A DNA stretch of 64,000 nt, taken from contig NZ_JBQDYF010000014.1 in NCBI RefSeq assembly GCF_052044135.1, positions 1 to 64,000 on the forward strand, written 5' to 3'. The notes under the pieces were generated by a model. It was given only the letters and a program-made list of their open reading frames with translations, was not told the origin of the DNA and searched no databases. This document shows, in pieces, positions 16,576 to 27,977 of this stretch. A program made the translations under genes and the position numbers. The first letter of the stretch is position 1. Every line of letters begins with the position of its first letter. The DNA is from Salinisphaera sp052044135 (GTDB lineage: Bacteria; Pseudomonadota; Gammaproteobacteria; Nevskiales; Salinisphaeraceae).

Positions 16576-18483
16576 TCATTCTCGGTTCCTGATCTGGGTC
16601 GTCGCCCGTTCCACGAAATCGGCCACCGGCATGGCGCCGAGATCCTCACCATTTCGGGTACGAACGGCCACCGCGCCATCAGCCATCTCGCGATCGCCGA
16701 CTACCAGCAGATAGGGCACACGTTGCATTGTATGCTCCCTGATCTTGTAGCCGACCTTTTCATTTCTCAAGTCCGTATCGACTCGGATGCCGGCATCCCG
16801 CAGGGTATGCGCCAGCGCCGACGCGTATTCGGCCTGGGCATCGGTAATGTTGAGAACAACCGCTTGCGTCGGCGACAGCCAGACCGGCATCGAGCCCGCA
16901 TGGTGTTCGATGAGAATACCGATGAAGCGCTCGAGAGAGCCCAGTATGGCACGGTGCAGCATGACCGGCACCTGCCGATCGCCGTTTTCGTCGACGTATC
17001 CGGCGCCCAGCCGCTCGGGCATGGAGAAATCCAGCTGCATGGTGCCGAGCTGCCAGACGCGATTGAGACAGTCGCGCAGCGAGAACTCGATCTTGGGGCC
17101 GTAAAAGGCGCCCTCGCCCGGCTGCAGCTCGAAATCCAGGCCCTTGTCCTCGAGACACTTCTGCAGGGCCGCCTCGGACTTGTCCCAGATCTCGTCGGAG
17201 CCGACTCGCTTTTCCGGGCGCGTCGACAGCTTGATCAGCACGTCGTCGAAGCCGAAGTCAGCATAGACCTCGTACAGCAGGTCCGTGAACCTGGACACCT
17301 CTTCGCCCACCTGCGCCTCGGTGCAGAAGATATGCGCATCGTCCTGGGTAAAACCGCGCACGCGCATCAACCCGTGCAGCGTGCCCGAGGCCTCGTTGCG
17401 ATGACAGGAGCCGAACTCGGCCAGCCGCAGCGGCAGGTCGCGATAGCTCTTCAGGCCGCGATTGTAGATCTGCACGTGCGCCGGGCAATTCATCGGCTTG
17501 ACCGCGAACTGGCGATCCTCCGAACCGGTGATGAACATGTCGTCGGCGAACTTCTCGGCGTGGCCGGATTTCTCCCACAACGACAGATCGATCAGCGACG
17601 GTGTATGGACTTCCTTGTAGCCTTCGCGATCCAGGCGCGCGCGGATGTAGTCGGTGATCTGCAGATAGATCTGCCAGCCGCGGTCGTGCCAGAAGATCAT
17701 GCCCGGGGCTTCTTCCTGGATATGAAACAGATCCTGCTTGCGGGCGATCAGCCGATGATCGCGCTTCCTGGCCTCCTCGAGGAAGACCAGATGCGCTTTC
17801 AGATCCTTCTCACTGGCCCAGGCGGTACCATAGATGCGGGTGAGCATCTCGTTGTCGGAGTCGCCGCGCCAGTAGGCGCCGGCCAGACTCATCAGCTTGA
17901 AGTGGCGCAGGTGCCGCGAGTTGGGCACGTGCGGACCGCGGCACATGTCCACGTAATCCTCGTGGTGATACAGCGCGATGGTCTCGCCTTCCGGGATTTC
18001 ACGCACGATCGCCTGCTTGTAGGGCTCGTTGCGATCGGCAAACGTCGCCAGCGCCTTGTCGCGCGTGACCACTTCGCGGATCACCTCGTGATCGCGCTTG
18101 GCCAGTTCGTGCATGCGCGCCTCGATCGCCTCGAGATCGTCGGGCGTGAGCGCGCGGCCGATGTTGATGTCGTAATAGAAGCCATCGTCGATGACCGGCC
18201 CGATGGCCATCTGCACGTCGGGATACATCGTCTTGAGCGCCTGGCCGAGCAGATGCGCACAGGAGTGGCGGATGATGTCGAGCCCGTCCGGCTCGCGTGC
18301 CGTGACCAGTTCGACTTTCGCGTCATGATCGATGGGCACGGAGGCATCGGCCAGTTCGCCATCGATGCGCGCGGCAAGTGTGGCCCGGGCCAGGCCGGCG
18401 CCGATCGACTCGGCGACCTGCATGCCGGTCACGGCCTGATCGAACTGTTTGACGGTACCGTCGGGAAGCGTGATGGCGGGCAT
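16576..18483 (-). CDS. thrS: Threonyl-tRNA synthetase
   Basis: Charges tRNA-Thr and edits mischarged serine. The 635 residues comprise a TGS domain (1-61), an editing domain with H73 and H77 in HSCAHLLGQ, a class II catalytic core and a C-terminal anticodon-binding domain. The core contains the zinc/substrate cysteine in KPMNCPAHVQ, motif 2 as FGSCHRNEASG, and GTMQLDFSMPERLG. It heads thrS-infC-rpmI-rplT-pheST-ihfA. The leader upstream is long and contains a terminator-like hairpin and other inverted repeats, so attenuation or autoregulation as in E. coli thrS is possible but not shown. Confidence 0.97.
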   Translation of the reverse strand: MPAITLPDGTVKQFDQAVTGMQVAESIGAGLARATLAARIDGELADASVPIDHDAKVELVTAREPDGLDIIRHSCAHLLGQALKTMYPDVQMAIGPVIDDGFYYDINIGRALTPDDLEAIEARMHELAKRDHEVIREVVTRDKALATFADRNEPYKQAIVREIPEGETIALYHHEDYVDMCRGPHVPNSRHLRHFKLMSLAGAYWRGDSDNEMLTRIYGTAWASEKDLKAHLVFLEEARKRDHRLIARKQDLFHIQEEAPGMIFWHDRGWQIYLQITDYIRARLDREGYKEVHTPSLIDLSLWEKSGHAEKFADDMFITGSEDRQFAVKPMNCPAHVQIYNRGLKSYRDLPLRLAEFGSCHRNEASGTLHGLMRVRGFTQDDAHIFCTEAQVGEEVSRFTDLLYEVYADFGFDDVLIKLSTRPEKRVGSDEIWDKSEAALQKCLEDKGLDFELQPGEGAFYGPKIEFSLRDCLNRVWQLGTMQLDFSMPERLGAGYVDENGDRQVPVMLHRAILGSLERFIGILIEHHAGSMPVWLSPTQAVVLNITDAQAEYASALAHTLRDAGIRVDTDLRNEKVGYKIREHTMQRVPYLLVVGDREMADGAVAVRTRNGEDLGAMPVADFVERATTQIRNRE

Positions 18484-18765
18484 CGCGATGTCCTACTCAG
18501 TGGCGGCCGATACGAAGAGCCGCGTGCATGGCCGACCCGAGCGGGCCGCTGAAAGCAAAAAAGCCGCCGGCGAGAGCCAACGGCTGATTCTTCGATTCTG
18601 GTACGCATGGCCGGATTCGACAACACGACACCAACGCCGCAGGGCGACAGCAGGATCCACGTCTTCGCGAGAAGGCGACAACCGCGACCCGAAGGGTCGA
18701 TGGTGACAATCCCACGATCCATCGCCACACGGCAATCCACGGCTTTAACCGCGAATCAGCGAAAG
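18484..18765 (-). other. Long structured leader between tRNA-Val and thrS
   Basis: About 280 bp with no convincing gene. On the minus strand it contains the hairpin CGACCC-TTC-GGGTCG (about 18690-18704), an imperfect inverted repeat around GATGG...CCATC next to it, and the T6-tailed hairpin listed at 18555-18585. I see no separate sigma-70 promoter that I would call with confidence, so thrS may be read from the tRNA-Val promoter as well. Confidence 0.5.
18555..18585 (-). terminator. Terminator-like hairpin in the thrS leader
   Basis: On the minus strand AGCCGTTGGC, loop TCTC, GCCGGCGGCT (10 pairs, two of them G-U) is followed by six T. It ends about 72 bp before the thrS ATG and about 180 bp after tRNA-Val. 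Confidence 0.75.
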
Positions 18766-18841
<76 letters not shown>

Positions 18842-18855
18842 TGCTGAGGTGCGAA

Positions 18856-18884
18856 AAGATACCGGCATCCGTCGGTTTCGGCAA
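18856..18884 (-). promoter_or_regulatory. Promoter of tRNA-Val
   Basis: On the minus strand TTGCCG, a 17-base spacer, then TATCTT, about 14 bp before the tRNA 5' end. Good match and spacing for sigma-70. Confidence 0.7.
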
Positions 18885-18959
18885 CCCCCTGCCGGAAAAA
18901 ATCTCGAGAACCCAGACGCGGCGAACCTGTCGCCCCCTGCGGCGACGCAGCCGCGGCGA

Positions 18960-20978
<2,019 letters not shown>

Positions 20979-21122
20979 AGCTCCAACCATTGGCCCGGAA
21001 ACGGGCGATTACAAGGCGTTGCGATACGCACCGCGCCGCGCCGTCGACGCACCCGCGGGCGAGCTGCGAACGCATGCATACAACCGGATTCCCGGTACGA
21101 CAAACGATTTGCCGACACAGGC

Positions 21123-21151
21123 TTGCCAATCGGGATTTCATCGCCTAGGAT
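21123..21151 (+). promoter_or_regulatory. Promoter of tRNA-Asn
   Basis: TTGCCA (21123-21128), 17 bases, TAGGAT (21146-21151), about 33 bp before the mature tRNA. Spacing is ideal; called by eye. Confidence 0.65.
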
Positions 21152-21183
21152 ACGCGTCCTTCGCCGCGGTGCGGTGAAGAAAT

Positions 21184-21259
21184 TCCCCGGTAGCTCAGTT
21201 GGTAGAGCGGGTGACTGTTAATCACTAGGTCGGCGGTTCGAGCCCGTCCCGGGGAGCCA
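21184..21259 (+). tRNA. tRNA-Asn (GTT)
   Basis: A 76-nt cloverleaf with encoded CCA. Acceptor TCCCCGG pairs with CCGGGGA. D arm AGCTCAGTTGGTAGAGC; T arm GGCGGTTCGAGCCCGTC. The anticodon loop CTGTTAA gives anticodon GTT. Confidence 0.97.
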
Positions 21260-21267
21260 GACAGCGA

Positions 21268-21296
21268 GGGCATGGAGGTTCTCCATGCCCTTTTTA
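21268..21296 (+). terminator. Intrinsic terminator after tRNA-Asn
   Basis: Perfect 10-bp stem GGGCATGGAG/CTCCATGCCC with loop GTT, followed by TTTTTA, starting 8 bp after the tRNA. Confidence 0.93.
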
Positions 21297-21441
21297 TTGC
21301 GATAGCCAAGCTCTCACCGCCCATATGCGCGCGGGCGCCGCTCGATCGATACGATTTCGTCAGCTGGCCTGGCCATCACTGTTTAAACTGGTGCCCCGGC
21401 CCACCGAAACAGCGATGTCAGACCGCCCTGGACGAGCCTGC

Positions 21442-22905
21442 ATGACCGATCGCAATCACATCTTACCGATGCATCCCGACTTGCCGGAGGACAACGCGTC
21501 CGCCCGGCTGATCCTTGAGCATCTTTTCGAAGACCTGCCCGAAGCCGTCATCATCGGCAGCCCGGATCGCCGGCTGGCCATGGTCAATGCGGCGGCCGCG
21601 CGTCTGTTTCGCTGCAGCAAGGCGGATCTCGTGGGTCAGCCGGGCTCGCTGCTCTACGCCAACGAGACCGACTTCTTCGAGCAAGGCGAAAAACGTTTCA
21701 ATCTACGCACGAACGCGCGCCACGATCAGTACCTCGCGCGCTACCGGCGACTCGATGGCAGCGTTTTCACCGGCGAAACCATCGGCGGCCCGATCAGCGA
21801 CAGCCAGGGCCGGGTCACGCTGTTCATGGCGATCATCCGCGATGTCACCGCAAAGCTAGCCAGCGACAACGTGCTGGAACGGCTGTATACCATCAGTTCC
21901 AACCCGGAACTGTCGTTCGAACAAGCACGCCGTGCCATCCTCGAACTCGGCTGCGAATACTTCGGCATGCCCGTGGGCATCGTCAGCCGAATCGAGAACA
22001 ATCGCTATGAAGTAGTGGACGCGGTGGACGCCCACGATTACATCCAGCCGGGCCAGGTTTACGACGTACGCGACACGCATTGTTTCGAGATCGTGTCGCG
22101 GCGCGGCCCTTACGCGGCCGACCGATCGACGCATCCGGAGATCTGCGATCACCCGGCCTACCAGCGTTTCGGCGTTGCGTCGTATATCGGGGCACCGCTT
22201 AATATCCGGGGCCGATTCATCGGTGCCATCGGGTTTTCGAGCTCGGAATCGACCACGGCATTTACCGATCACGATATCAAGCTCGTGAGCATGTTCGGGC
22301 AATGGCTCAGTCACGAGATGGATCGCAACGAGACCCTGCGCGAGTTGCGCCAGGCGCATGACCAGTTGCAGCGCGTGGCGAGCCAGGACGAACTGACCGG
22401 CCTCGGCAATCGGCGCGAACTCACCGACCGCATCCGGCGCGAACTCGACCGCGGGCGCCGCCAGGGTCGCTCCCTCGGCGTGGCGCTGTTCGACTTCGAT
22501 CATTTCAAACAGATCAACGACCATTACGGTCACGCCACCGGCGATGCCGCCCTGCAGTTGTTCGCAAGACGGGCCGCGGCGCGGCTGCGCGGAACCGACG
22601 TACTCGGGCGCTGGGGCGGTGAGGAATTCCTGTTGTTGCTGCCCGACGCGACCGCGGAGACGGCGACCCGGGTGGTCGAGCGTTTGCTCGAAGCACTGCG
22701 CTCTGCCGATTTCCGGGCCGGACCGGACCGGATCGCGCTGTCGGGCAGCGCCGGGCTCACGCTGACCGACTGCCGCGAGAATATCGACGATATCCTCAAG
22801 CGGGCCGACCGTGCACTGTACCAGGCCAAGCGTGGCGGCCGCGATCGGTTCATTTTACTGGAACGCGATGCACGGCCCGCCGCTCAGGCCAGAAACGCGA
22901 AGTAA
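21442..22905 (+). CDS. PAS-GAF-GGDEF diguanylate cyclase
   Basis: Predicted cytoplasmic sensor that makes cyclic di-GMP. From the ATG at 21442 it has 487 residues; ATG 21415 and an in-frame start at 21325 are alternatives. A PAS domain (about 20-140, LPEAVIIGSPDRRLAMVN) is followed by a GAF domain (about 145-300). The GGDEF domain (about 320-478) has DELTGLGNRRELTDRI, FDFDHFKQIND and the active-site variant GGEEF at 392-396, a functional variant in known cyclases. The inhibitory product site RxxD is present as RGTD (383-386), five residues upstream. There are no membrane segments and no EAL domain. Its 3' end overlaps the convergent permease gene by 22 bp. Confidence 0.92.
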   Translation: MTDRNHILPMHPDLPEDNASARLILEHLFEDLPEAVIIGSPDRRLAMVNAAAARLFRCSKADLVGQPGSLLYANETDFFEQGEKRFNLRTNARHDQYLARYRRLDGSVFTGETIGGPISDSQGRVTLFMAIIRDVTAKLASDNVLERLYTISSNPELSFEQARRAILELGCEYFGMPVGIVSRIENNRYEVVDAVDAHDYIQPGQVYDVRDTHCFEIVSRRGPYAADRSTHPEICDHPAYQRFGVASYIGAPLNIRGRFIGAIGFSSSESTTAFTDHDIKLVSMFGQWLSHEMDRNETLRELRQAHDQLQRVASQDELTGLGNRRELTDRIRRELDRGRRQGRSLGVALFDFDHFKQINDHYGHATGDAALQLFARRAAARLRGTDVLGRWGGEEFLLLLPDATAETATRVVERLLEALRSADFRAGPDRIALSGSAGLTLTDCRENIDDILKRADRALYQAKRGGRDRFILLERDARPAAQARNAK

Positions 22906-24242
22906 CCGACGAAGATCACGAACAACGCATAAAGAATCGGGTGCAACTCGCGCCCTCGCCCACTGACCACCATGGTCACGGGATACACCACCAGGCCGAG
23001 CGCGATACCGTTGGCGATGCTGTAGGTCACGGGCATCGTGATCAAGGTCAGAAACGCCGGCACCGCGATCTCCAGACGCTGCCATTGGATTTCACCGAGC
23101 GACGAGACCATGAGCACGCCGACGATTATGAGCGCCGGCGCGGTGACACTCGAGGTCACCACGGAAAGCAAAGGCGAGAAGAACAACGCCAGCACGAACA
23201 GCGACGCGGTGACCAGCGAGGCAAAGCCGGTGCGCGCGCCGGAGGCGACACCGGCGGTGGATTCGATATAGGACGTCGTCGGCGAAGTCCCGATCACGGC
23301 GGAGGCCACCACCGAGCCCGAATCCGCGAGCAGCGCCTGGCGCGAGCGCCGGATGCGGTTGCCGTCGATCAGCCCGGCCTGGGTTGCCACGGCCATCAGC
23401 GTGCCCGCGGTATCGAAGAATTCGACGAACAGGAACGTCAACACCACCACCAGCAGTTTGAGCGTGAATACATCGCCCGGCGCGTGGAACAGCTGCGTGA
23501 TGGCCACCCCGAATACCGGCGCCACGCTGGGCACGTGGCCGATGATGGCGTGCGGCGTCGTGATCACGCCCGTGGCCATCCCGAGCAGCGCGGTCAGCAC
23601 CATGCCGAAGAAGATCGCGCCCGGCAGGCGACGCAACATCAGCACGATCGACGCAAACAGACCGAATACCGTCAACAGCGTGCCCGGCGAGGTCAGATCG
23701 CCAAGGGTGACCAGCGTGGCCTTGTTGTTGACGACGATCCCGGAATCCTCGAAGCCGATCAGGGCGATGAACAGGCCGATGCCGCATGCGGATGCCATCT
23801 TCAGATCGACGGGGATGGCATCCAGAATCATCTCGCGCAGCCGCAACACGGTGATCAGTACGAAAATCAGGCCCGAAAACAGGACGCCGACCAGCGCCGT
23901 CTGCCACGGCACGCCCATGCCCAACACCACCGAGTAGGCGAAAAAGGCATTGAGCCCCATGCTCGGCGCGATCCCGACCGGGTAACGCGCCACCAGCGCC
24001 ATCAGCACGCAACCGACGATCGAGGCCAGCGCCGTGGCCGTGAACACCGCGCCCTGCGCCATGCCCGCCGCCGAGAGAATGCTCGGATTGACGAACATGA
24101 TGTAGGCCATGGCCAGGAACGTCGTCACGCCGCCGACGATCTCGCGCCGGTAGTCGGTGCCCTCGCGATCAAACTCGAAGAAGCGCGCGACCGGATCCCG
24201 GTCGGTGGCAGCGGCTGCGGCATCGTCGCCGTGCTGGGTCAT
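22884..24242 (-). CDS. AzgA-type purine permease (NCS2/xanthine-uracil superfamily)
   Basis: Inner-membrane transporter for purine bases (hypoxanthine, guanine or adenine) driven by protons. The 452-residue protein (ATG 24242) starts with the AzgA-family segment FFEFDREGTDYRREIVGG. It has about 12-13 hydrophobic segments. Signature regions are TFLAMAYIMFVNPSIL, GIAPSMGLNAFFAY, VEFFDTAGTLMAVA and GTSPTTSYIES. The substrate cannot be told from sequence alone. It lies 151 bp behind purA, so purine salvage uptake may be read with purine synthesis. No purine riboswitch is recognisable in the gap. Confidence 0.9.
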   Translation of the reverse strand: MTQHGDDAAAAATDRDPVARFFEFDREGTDYRREIVGGVTTFLAMAYIMFVNPSILSAAGMAQGAVFTATALASIVGCVLMALVARYPVGIAPSMGLNAFFAYSVVLGMGVPWQTALVGVLFSGLIFVLITVLRLREMILDAIPVDLKMASACGIGLFIALIGFEDSGIVVNNKATLVTLGDLTSPGTLLTVFGLFASIVLMLRRLPGAIFFGMVLTALLGMATGVITTPHAIIGHVPSVAPVFGVAITQLFHAPGDVFTLKLLVVVLTFLFVEFFDTAGTLMAVATQAGLIDGNRIRRSRQALLADSGSVVASAVIGTSPTTSYIESTAGVASGARTGFASLVTASLFVLALFFSPLLSVVTSSVTAPALIIVGVLMVSSLGEIQWQRLEIAVPAFLTLITMPVTYSIANGIALGLVVYPVTMVVSGRGRELHPILYALFVIFVGYFAFLA

Positions 24243-24261
24243 CGGTGCATGCTCCTGTGAC

Positions 24262-24277
24262 GGCGGCCACGGCCGCC
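24262..24277. promoter_or_regulatory. GC palindrome in the purA-permease gap
   Basis: GGCGGCCACGGCCGCC, a perfect inverted repeat GGCGGCC/GGCCGCC with a two-base centre, lies 20 bp before the permease ATG. There is no T run. Function unknown. The rest of the 151-bp gap shows nothing else. Confidence 0.35.
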
Positions 24278-24393
24278 AGCGTAATGGGTCAGGGCCGTGA
24301 CCGTGCAGCTTGCGTACCAGGCCGGACCCGCACCCGCCACCGGCGCGCGACGTCCGGCCGGAAGGGGTGAGGCGGCCGAGCGCCGCCCCGGGC

Positions 24394-25692
24394 TCAGTCT
24401 TCGGCCAGCGGATGCCGGAGAATAATGGTGTCGGCCCGGTCCGGCCCGGTCGATACGATGTCGATCGGCACGCCGGTGATCTCGGCCAGCCGATCCAGGT
24501 AGGCACGCGCGTTGGCCGGCAGCGCCGTGTAATCGCGCAGGCCGACGGTGGATTCCTTCCAGCCCGGCATTTCCTCGTAAATGGGCTCGCAGCTGGCCAG
24601 TGCCTCGGCCCCCGCCGGCGGCACGCTCAGCGTTTCATCGCCGCAGCGATAGCCGGTGCAGAGCCGGATGGCGTCCAGCCCGTCGAGTACGTCGAGCTTG
24701 GTGATGCACAGGCCCGACAGGCTGTTGTTGAACGCCGCGCGCCGCAGGCCGACGGCATCGAACCAGCCGCAGCGACGCGGCCGACCCGTGACCGCCCCGA
24801 ACTCGGCGCCCTTGTCGGCGAGATGCTTGCCGTAATGATCGTCCAGTTCGGTCGGGAATGGGCCGGAACCGACCCGCGTGGTGTAGGCCTTGACCACACC
24901 CAGCACATAATCGAAATAGGTCGGGCCAACGCCGGAACCCGTCGAGGCCCCGCCGGCAGTGGTGTTCGAGGAGGTCACGAACGGATAGGTGCCGTGGTCG
25001 ACGTCGAGCAGTGCCCCCTGGGCGCCCTCGAACAGAATCGACTCATCGGCCACATAGGCTCGGCGCAGCAACTCGACCACATCGGCGACCATCGGGCGAA
25101 TCTGCTCGGCGTGTTCGAGCGCCTGGTCGAGTGTCTGCTGGAAATCGACCGGCGCCTGGCCGAGATAGTTCTTGAGCACGAAATTATGGAAATCGAGCGC
25201 CTCGCCCAGCTTGGACGCCAGCAGCTCGCGCCGGAACAGGTCGGACACGCGTACCGCGCGCCGGGCGACCTTGTCCTCGTAGGCCGGGCCGATACCCCGC
25301 CCGGTCGTGCCGATGGCGGTCTTGCCGCGCGCGGCCTCACGCGCCTTGTCGAGCGCGATGTGATACGGCAGGATCAACGGACAGGCCGGACTGATGCGCA
25401 ACTTGTCGCGCACCGGCACGCCGCGGGCGTCAAGCTCGCCCATCTCCTCCAGCAACGCGTCCGGCGACAGCACCACGCCGTTGCCGATATAGCACGTCAC
25501 CCCGTCGTGCAGAATGCCGGACGGAATCAATCGCAGGATCGTCTTCTCGCCGTTGATGACCAGCGTATGCCCGGCGTTGTGCCCGCCCTGAAAGCGCACG
25601 ACGTGCCGGGTGCGATCGGTGAGCAGATCGACAATCTTGCCCTTGCCTTCATCACCCCACTGGCTGCCGATGACGATGACCCGTTTACCCAT
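24394..25692 (-). CDS. purA: Adenylosuccinate synthetase
   Basis: Makes adenylosuccinate from IMP, aspartate and GTP, the first committed step to AMP. The 432 residues are standard. The GTP/IMP loop is QWGDEGKGKIVDLL (11-24, with GDEGKGK at 13-19). The catalytic and IMP-binding region is FQGGHNAGHTLV. The stretch GTTGRGIGPAYEDK holds the conserved IMP contacts, with GSNTT-type SSNTTAGG further on. Its start overlaps the hisZ 3' end by 8 bp. Confidence 0.98.
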   Translation of the reverse strand: MGKRVIVIGSQWGDEGKGKIVDLLTDRTRHVVRFQGGHNAGHTLVINGEKTILRLIPSGILHDGVTCYIGNGVVLSPDALLEEMGELDARGVPVRDKLRISPACPLILPYHIALDKAREAARGKTAIGTTGRGIGPAYEDKVARRAVRVSDLFRRELLASKLGEALDFHNFVLKNYLGQAPVDFQQTLDQALEHAEQIRPMVADVVELLRRAYVADESILFEGAQGALLDVDHGTYPFVTSSNTTAGGASTGSGVGPTYFDYVLGVVKAYTTRVGSGPFPTELDDHYGKHLADKGAEFGAVTGRPRRCGWFDAVGLRRAAFNNSLSGLCITKLDVLDGLDAIRLCTGYRCGDETLSVPPAGAEALASCEPIYEEMPGWKESTVGLRDYTALPANARAYLDRLAEITGVPIDIVSTGPDRADTIILRHPLAED

Positions 25693-26884
25693 GTTGCCTA
25701 TCCCCTAGCGGACGGACCTGCCAGGTGCCGTCGATCTGTTCCAGAATGCGATCGCAGCCCGAACCGGTGGTTTCGGTATGCGCGGGCGTGGCGACCACCA
25801 CGCGCTCGCCGGACGCCCGCAGGCGCCGGATTTCGGCGAGTAATGCTTGGTCGTCATCGTCGGACGGCGCGAAAATACCGCCGGCCGGCCGATCGTCGGC
25901 GAACTCGCCGAGTGCGGCCAGCAGGTTGAGATCGGCCGAGAAGCCGGTCGCCGGCCGCGGCCGGCCGAAAGCCGAGCCGACATCGTCGTAGCGGCCGCCA
26001 CGCGCCAGTTCCCGGCCGAGGCCGGGGGCGAACGCGGCGAACAGCAAACCGGTCTTGTAGCGATACCCGCGCAGCTCGGCCAGATCGACGAACAATGGCA
26101 TGTCCGGATAATGCGCCTCGATCAGCGCGACCATGGCGGCTGTTTCGTCCAGCGCATGATCGATGCCTTCATCGATGCCGCCGAGCGCGGTGCGCGCCGC
26201 GGCCAGTACCGACGCCGGACCGTTGAGCCCGATCAGCGTGGCGAGACGGTCGTGCAACGATGCCCCGAGCCGCCCGTCCGCGGCCAGCCGGTCTAGATCG
26301 GGCCGCGACTTGCGCTGAACCACGTCGAACAGCGTGGGCTCGAAATCGGCCGAGACGCCGGCGAGCGCCACCAGTCGGCGATAGATGGCCACGTGACCGA
26401 GATCCAGATAGGCCCGCTCGATCCCCATGCCGTGCAGCGTCTCCAGCATCAGCGACACGATCTCGAGATCGCTGTGCAGATGGGCGTCGCCGAATTTCTC
26501 CACCCCGACCTGCAGCGGCGAGCGCGAGCCGCCCGGTTCGTCCGGGCGGGTCCGCAACACGCTGCCGATATAGCAGTAGCGCGCGGGGCCGGTCGCAGCC
26601 AGCCGGTGCGCATCGATGCGCGTGGCCTGGGTGGTCATGTCGGAGCGGACGCCCATCATGCGGCCGTTGAGCTGATCCGTGAGCTTGAACGTATGCAGAT
26701 CCAGCTCATGGCCGGCGCCGGTGAGCAAGGAATCGAGATATTCAATCAGCGGCGGCCGAATGAGTTCGTAGCCCCAGCGCCAGTAGAGATCGAGCAACGC
26801 CCGGCGTGCCGCCTCCAGCCGCCACGATTCCGGCGGGACCGTCTCCTGAACGCCTTCCGGCAGTAACCAACGTTTGGATTGCAT
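25685..26884 (-). CDS. hisZ: ATP phosphoribosyltransferase regulatory subunit
   Basis: HisZ is a catalytically dead histidyl-tRNA synthetase relative. It activates the short form of HisG, the first enzyme of histidine synthesis. The 399 residues contain the class II fold (WGYELIRPPLIEYLDSLL, SDMTTQATRIDAHR) but lack the anticodon-binding domain and the histidine-binding motifs of HisRS. Its presence predicts a short HisG elsewhere in the genome. It lies between yjeT (4 bp gap) and purA (8 bp overlap), a common gammaproteobacterial order. Confidence 0.94.
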   Translation of the reverse strand: MQSKRWLLPEGVQETVPPESWRLEAARRALLDLYWRWGYELIRPPLIEYLDSLLTGAGHELDLHTFKLTDQLNGRMMGVRSDMTTQATRIDAHRLAATGPARYCYIGSVLRTRPDEPGGSRSPLQVGVEKFGDAHLHSDLEIVSLMLETLHGMGIERAYLDLGHVAIYRRLVALAGVSADFEPTLFDVVQRKSRPDLDRLAADGRLGASLHDRLATLIGLNGPASVLAAARTALGGIDEGIDHALDETAAMVALIEAHYPDMPLFVDLAELRGYRYKTGLLFAAFAPGLGRELARGGRYDDVGSAFGRPRPATGFSADLNLLAALGEFADDRPAGGIFAPSDDDDQALLAEIRRLRASGERVVVATPAHTETTGSGCDRILEQIDGTWQVRPLGDRQHG

Positions 26885-26888
26885 GGCT

Positions 26889-27080
26889 CTAAAAATGGTG
26901 TAGAAACTGCAGCGCCACGACGCCGACGGCGATCATCACGGCCCCGAAGATACGCAACTGGCGCGGCGCGACATTGGCCAGCCGCATCACGGTCTCACGC
27001 CAGCGCTCCGGCGCGATGAAGGGCATCAGCCCCTCGATCACGCAGACGAGCGCCAAAGCGCGCAACAGATCGGCCCACAT
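26889..27080 (-). CDS. yjeT: DUF2065 membrane protein YjeT
   Basis: Small inner-membrane protein of 63 residues with two hydrophobic segments (about 3-22 and 41-62). The family motif EGLMPFIAPERWRE lies between them. It sits 12 bp after hflC and 4 bp before hisZ, its conserved place. Function unknown; genomic association with HflKC suggests a membrane-quality role but nothing in the sequence proves it. Confidence 0.9.
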   Translation of the reverse strand: MWADLLRALALVCVIEGLMPFIAPERWRETVMRLANVAPRQLRIFGAVMIAVGVVALQFLHHF

Positions 27081-27092
27081 CGTCCGCGGCTG

Positions 27093-27977
27093 CTATTTCT
27101 GGTGGCCGGCACCCGCGGCGAGCGCGGGATTGAAGTACTTGAAAAGCTTGCCATCGGGCTTGAGCAACAGGACATCCTTGTCGCCGATGCTCTGCCGGTA
27201 GACCTGCAGACTGCGATAGAAGCTGTAGAAGCCGGGATTCTTCTTGTAGGCATCGGCGTAGACCTGTGCCGCCTTGGCATCGCCCTGCCCCCGGATCGAC
27301 TCGGCCTGCTTGTAGGCCTTGGCCAGCACCACTGTACGCTCGCGCTCGGCATCGGAACGAATTTCCTTGGCCGCCGCATCGCCCTGCGCACGCAGCGTAC
27401 GGATCACTTCCTGGCGCTCCGAGCGCATGCGCTCGTAGACCGTATCGCTGACCTTGGACGGCAGATCAAGCTTCATGATGCGCACATCCTTCACATCGAT
27501 GCCGAGCTGCTTGGCGGCCTGGTTCACCTGCACCTGAACCGCGGCGACGATCTCGTTACGGTCATCGCCGACGGCCTGCCGGATGGTGCGCTTGGAGAAC
27601 TCCGCCAGCAAATCGTTCTGCACGGACTCGGTCAACAGGCTGCGTGCCCGATCGGCGTTGCCGTGGGTCGACAGATAGTACTTCACCGGCTTGGCGATCT
27701 GCCATTTGACGAAGTAATCCACCGACAGGTTCTTGTTCTCCGAGGTCAGCACGCGGTGGATATCGCCGGTCAGCGTCATCACACGCCGATCGAAACGATG
27801 CACCTGCTGCACGAACGGAATCTTGAAGTGCAGGCCGGGCTGGTACTGGGAACCGATGATTTTACCCATCTGCACCACCACCACGCGTTGGCGCGGCGTC
27901 ACCACAAACACCGAGTCATAGGCCACATAGGCCGCGATGACGACGAGGATCAGAGCAAAAATCTGCTTGCCATTCAT
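27093..27977 (-). CDS. hflC: FtsH-regulating protease modulator HflC
   Basis: SPFH/prohibitin-family membrane protein that assembles with HflK around the FtsH protease. The 294 residues begin with a single transmembrane anchor (about 5-22, IFALILVVIAAYVAYDSVFVV) facing the periplasm. The SPFH domain follows (TPRQRVVVVQMGKI, VDYFVKWQIAKPVKYY). A coiled-coil region holds KEIRSDAERERTVVLAKAYKQAE-type sequence (about 205-240). It overlaps hflK by four bases (ATGA), indicating coupled translation. Confidence 0.96.
   Translation of the reverse strand: MNGKQIFALILVVIAAYVAYDSVFVVTPRQRVVVVQMGKIIGSQYQPGLHFKIPFVQQVHRFDRRVMTLTGDIHRVLTSENKNLSVDYFVKWQIAKPVKYYLSTHGNADRARSLLTESVQNDLLAEFSKRTIRQAVGDDRNEIVAAVQVQVNQAAKQLGIDVKDVRIMKLDLPSKVSDTVYERMRSERQEVIRTLRAQGDAAAKEIRSDAERERTVVLAKAYKQAESIRGQGDAKAAQVYADAYKKNPGFYSFYRSLQVYRQSIGDKDVLLLKPDGKLFKYFNPALAAGAGHQK

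Noticed and set aside
16552..18552. 666-codon plus-strand frame opposite thrS
   Set aside because: Antisense shadow of thrS; no recognisable domain.
18484..18765. T-box riboswitch before thrS
   Set aside because: No T-box sequence (AGGGTGGNACCGCG-like) or specifier loop could be found, and T-boxes are rare in gammaproteobacteria.
24243..24393. Purine riboswitch before the permease gene
   Set aside because: No conserved three-way-junction core; only a short GC palindrome is present.
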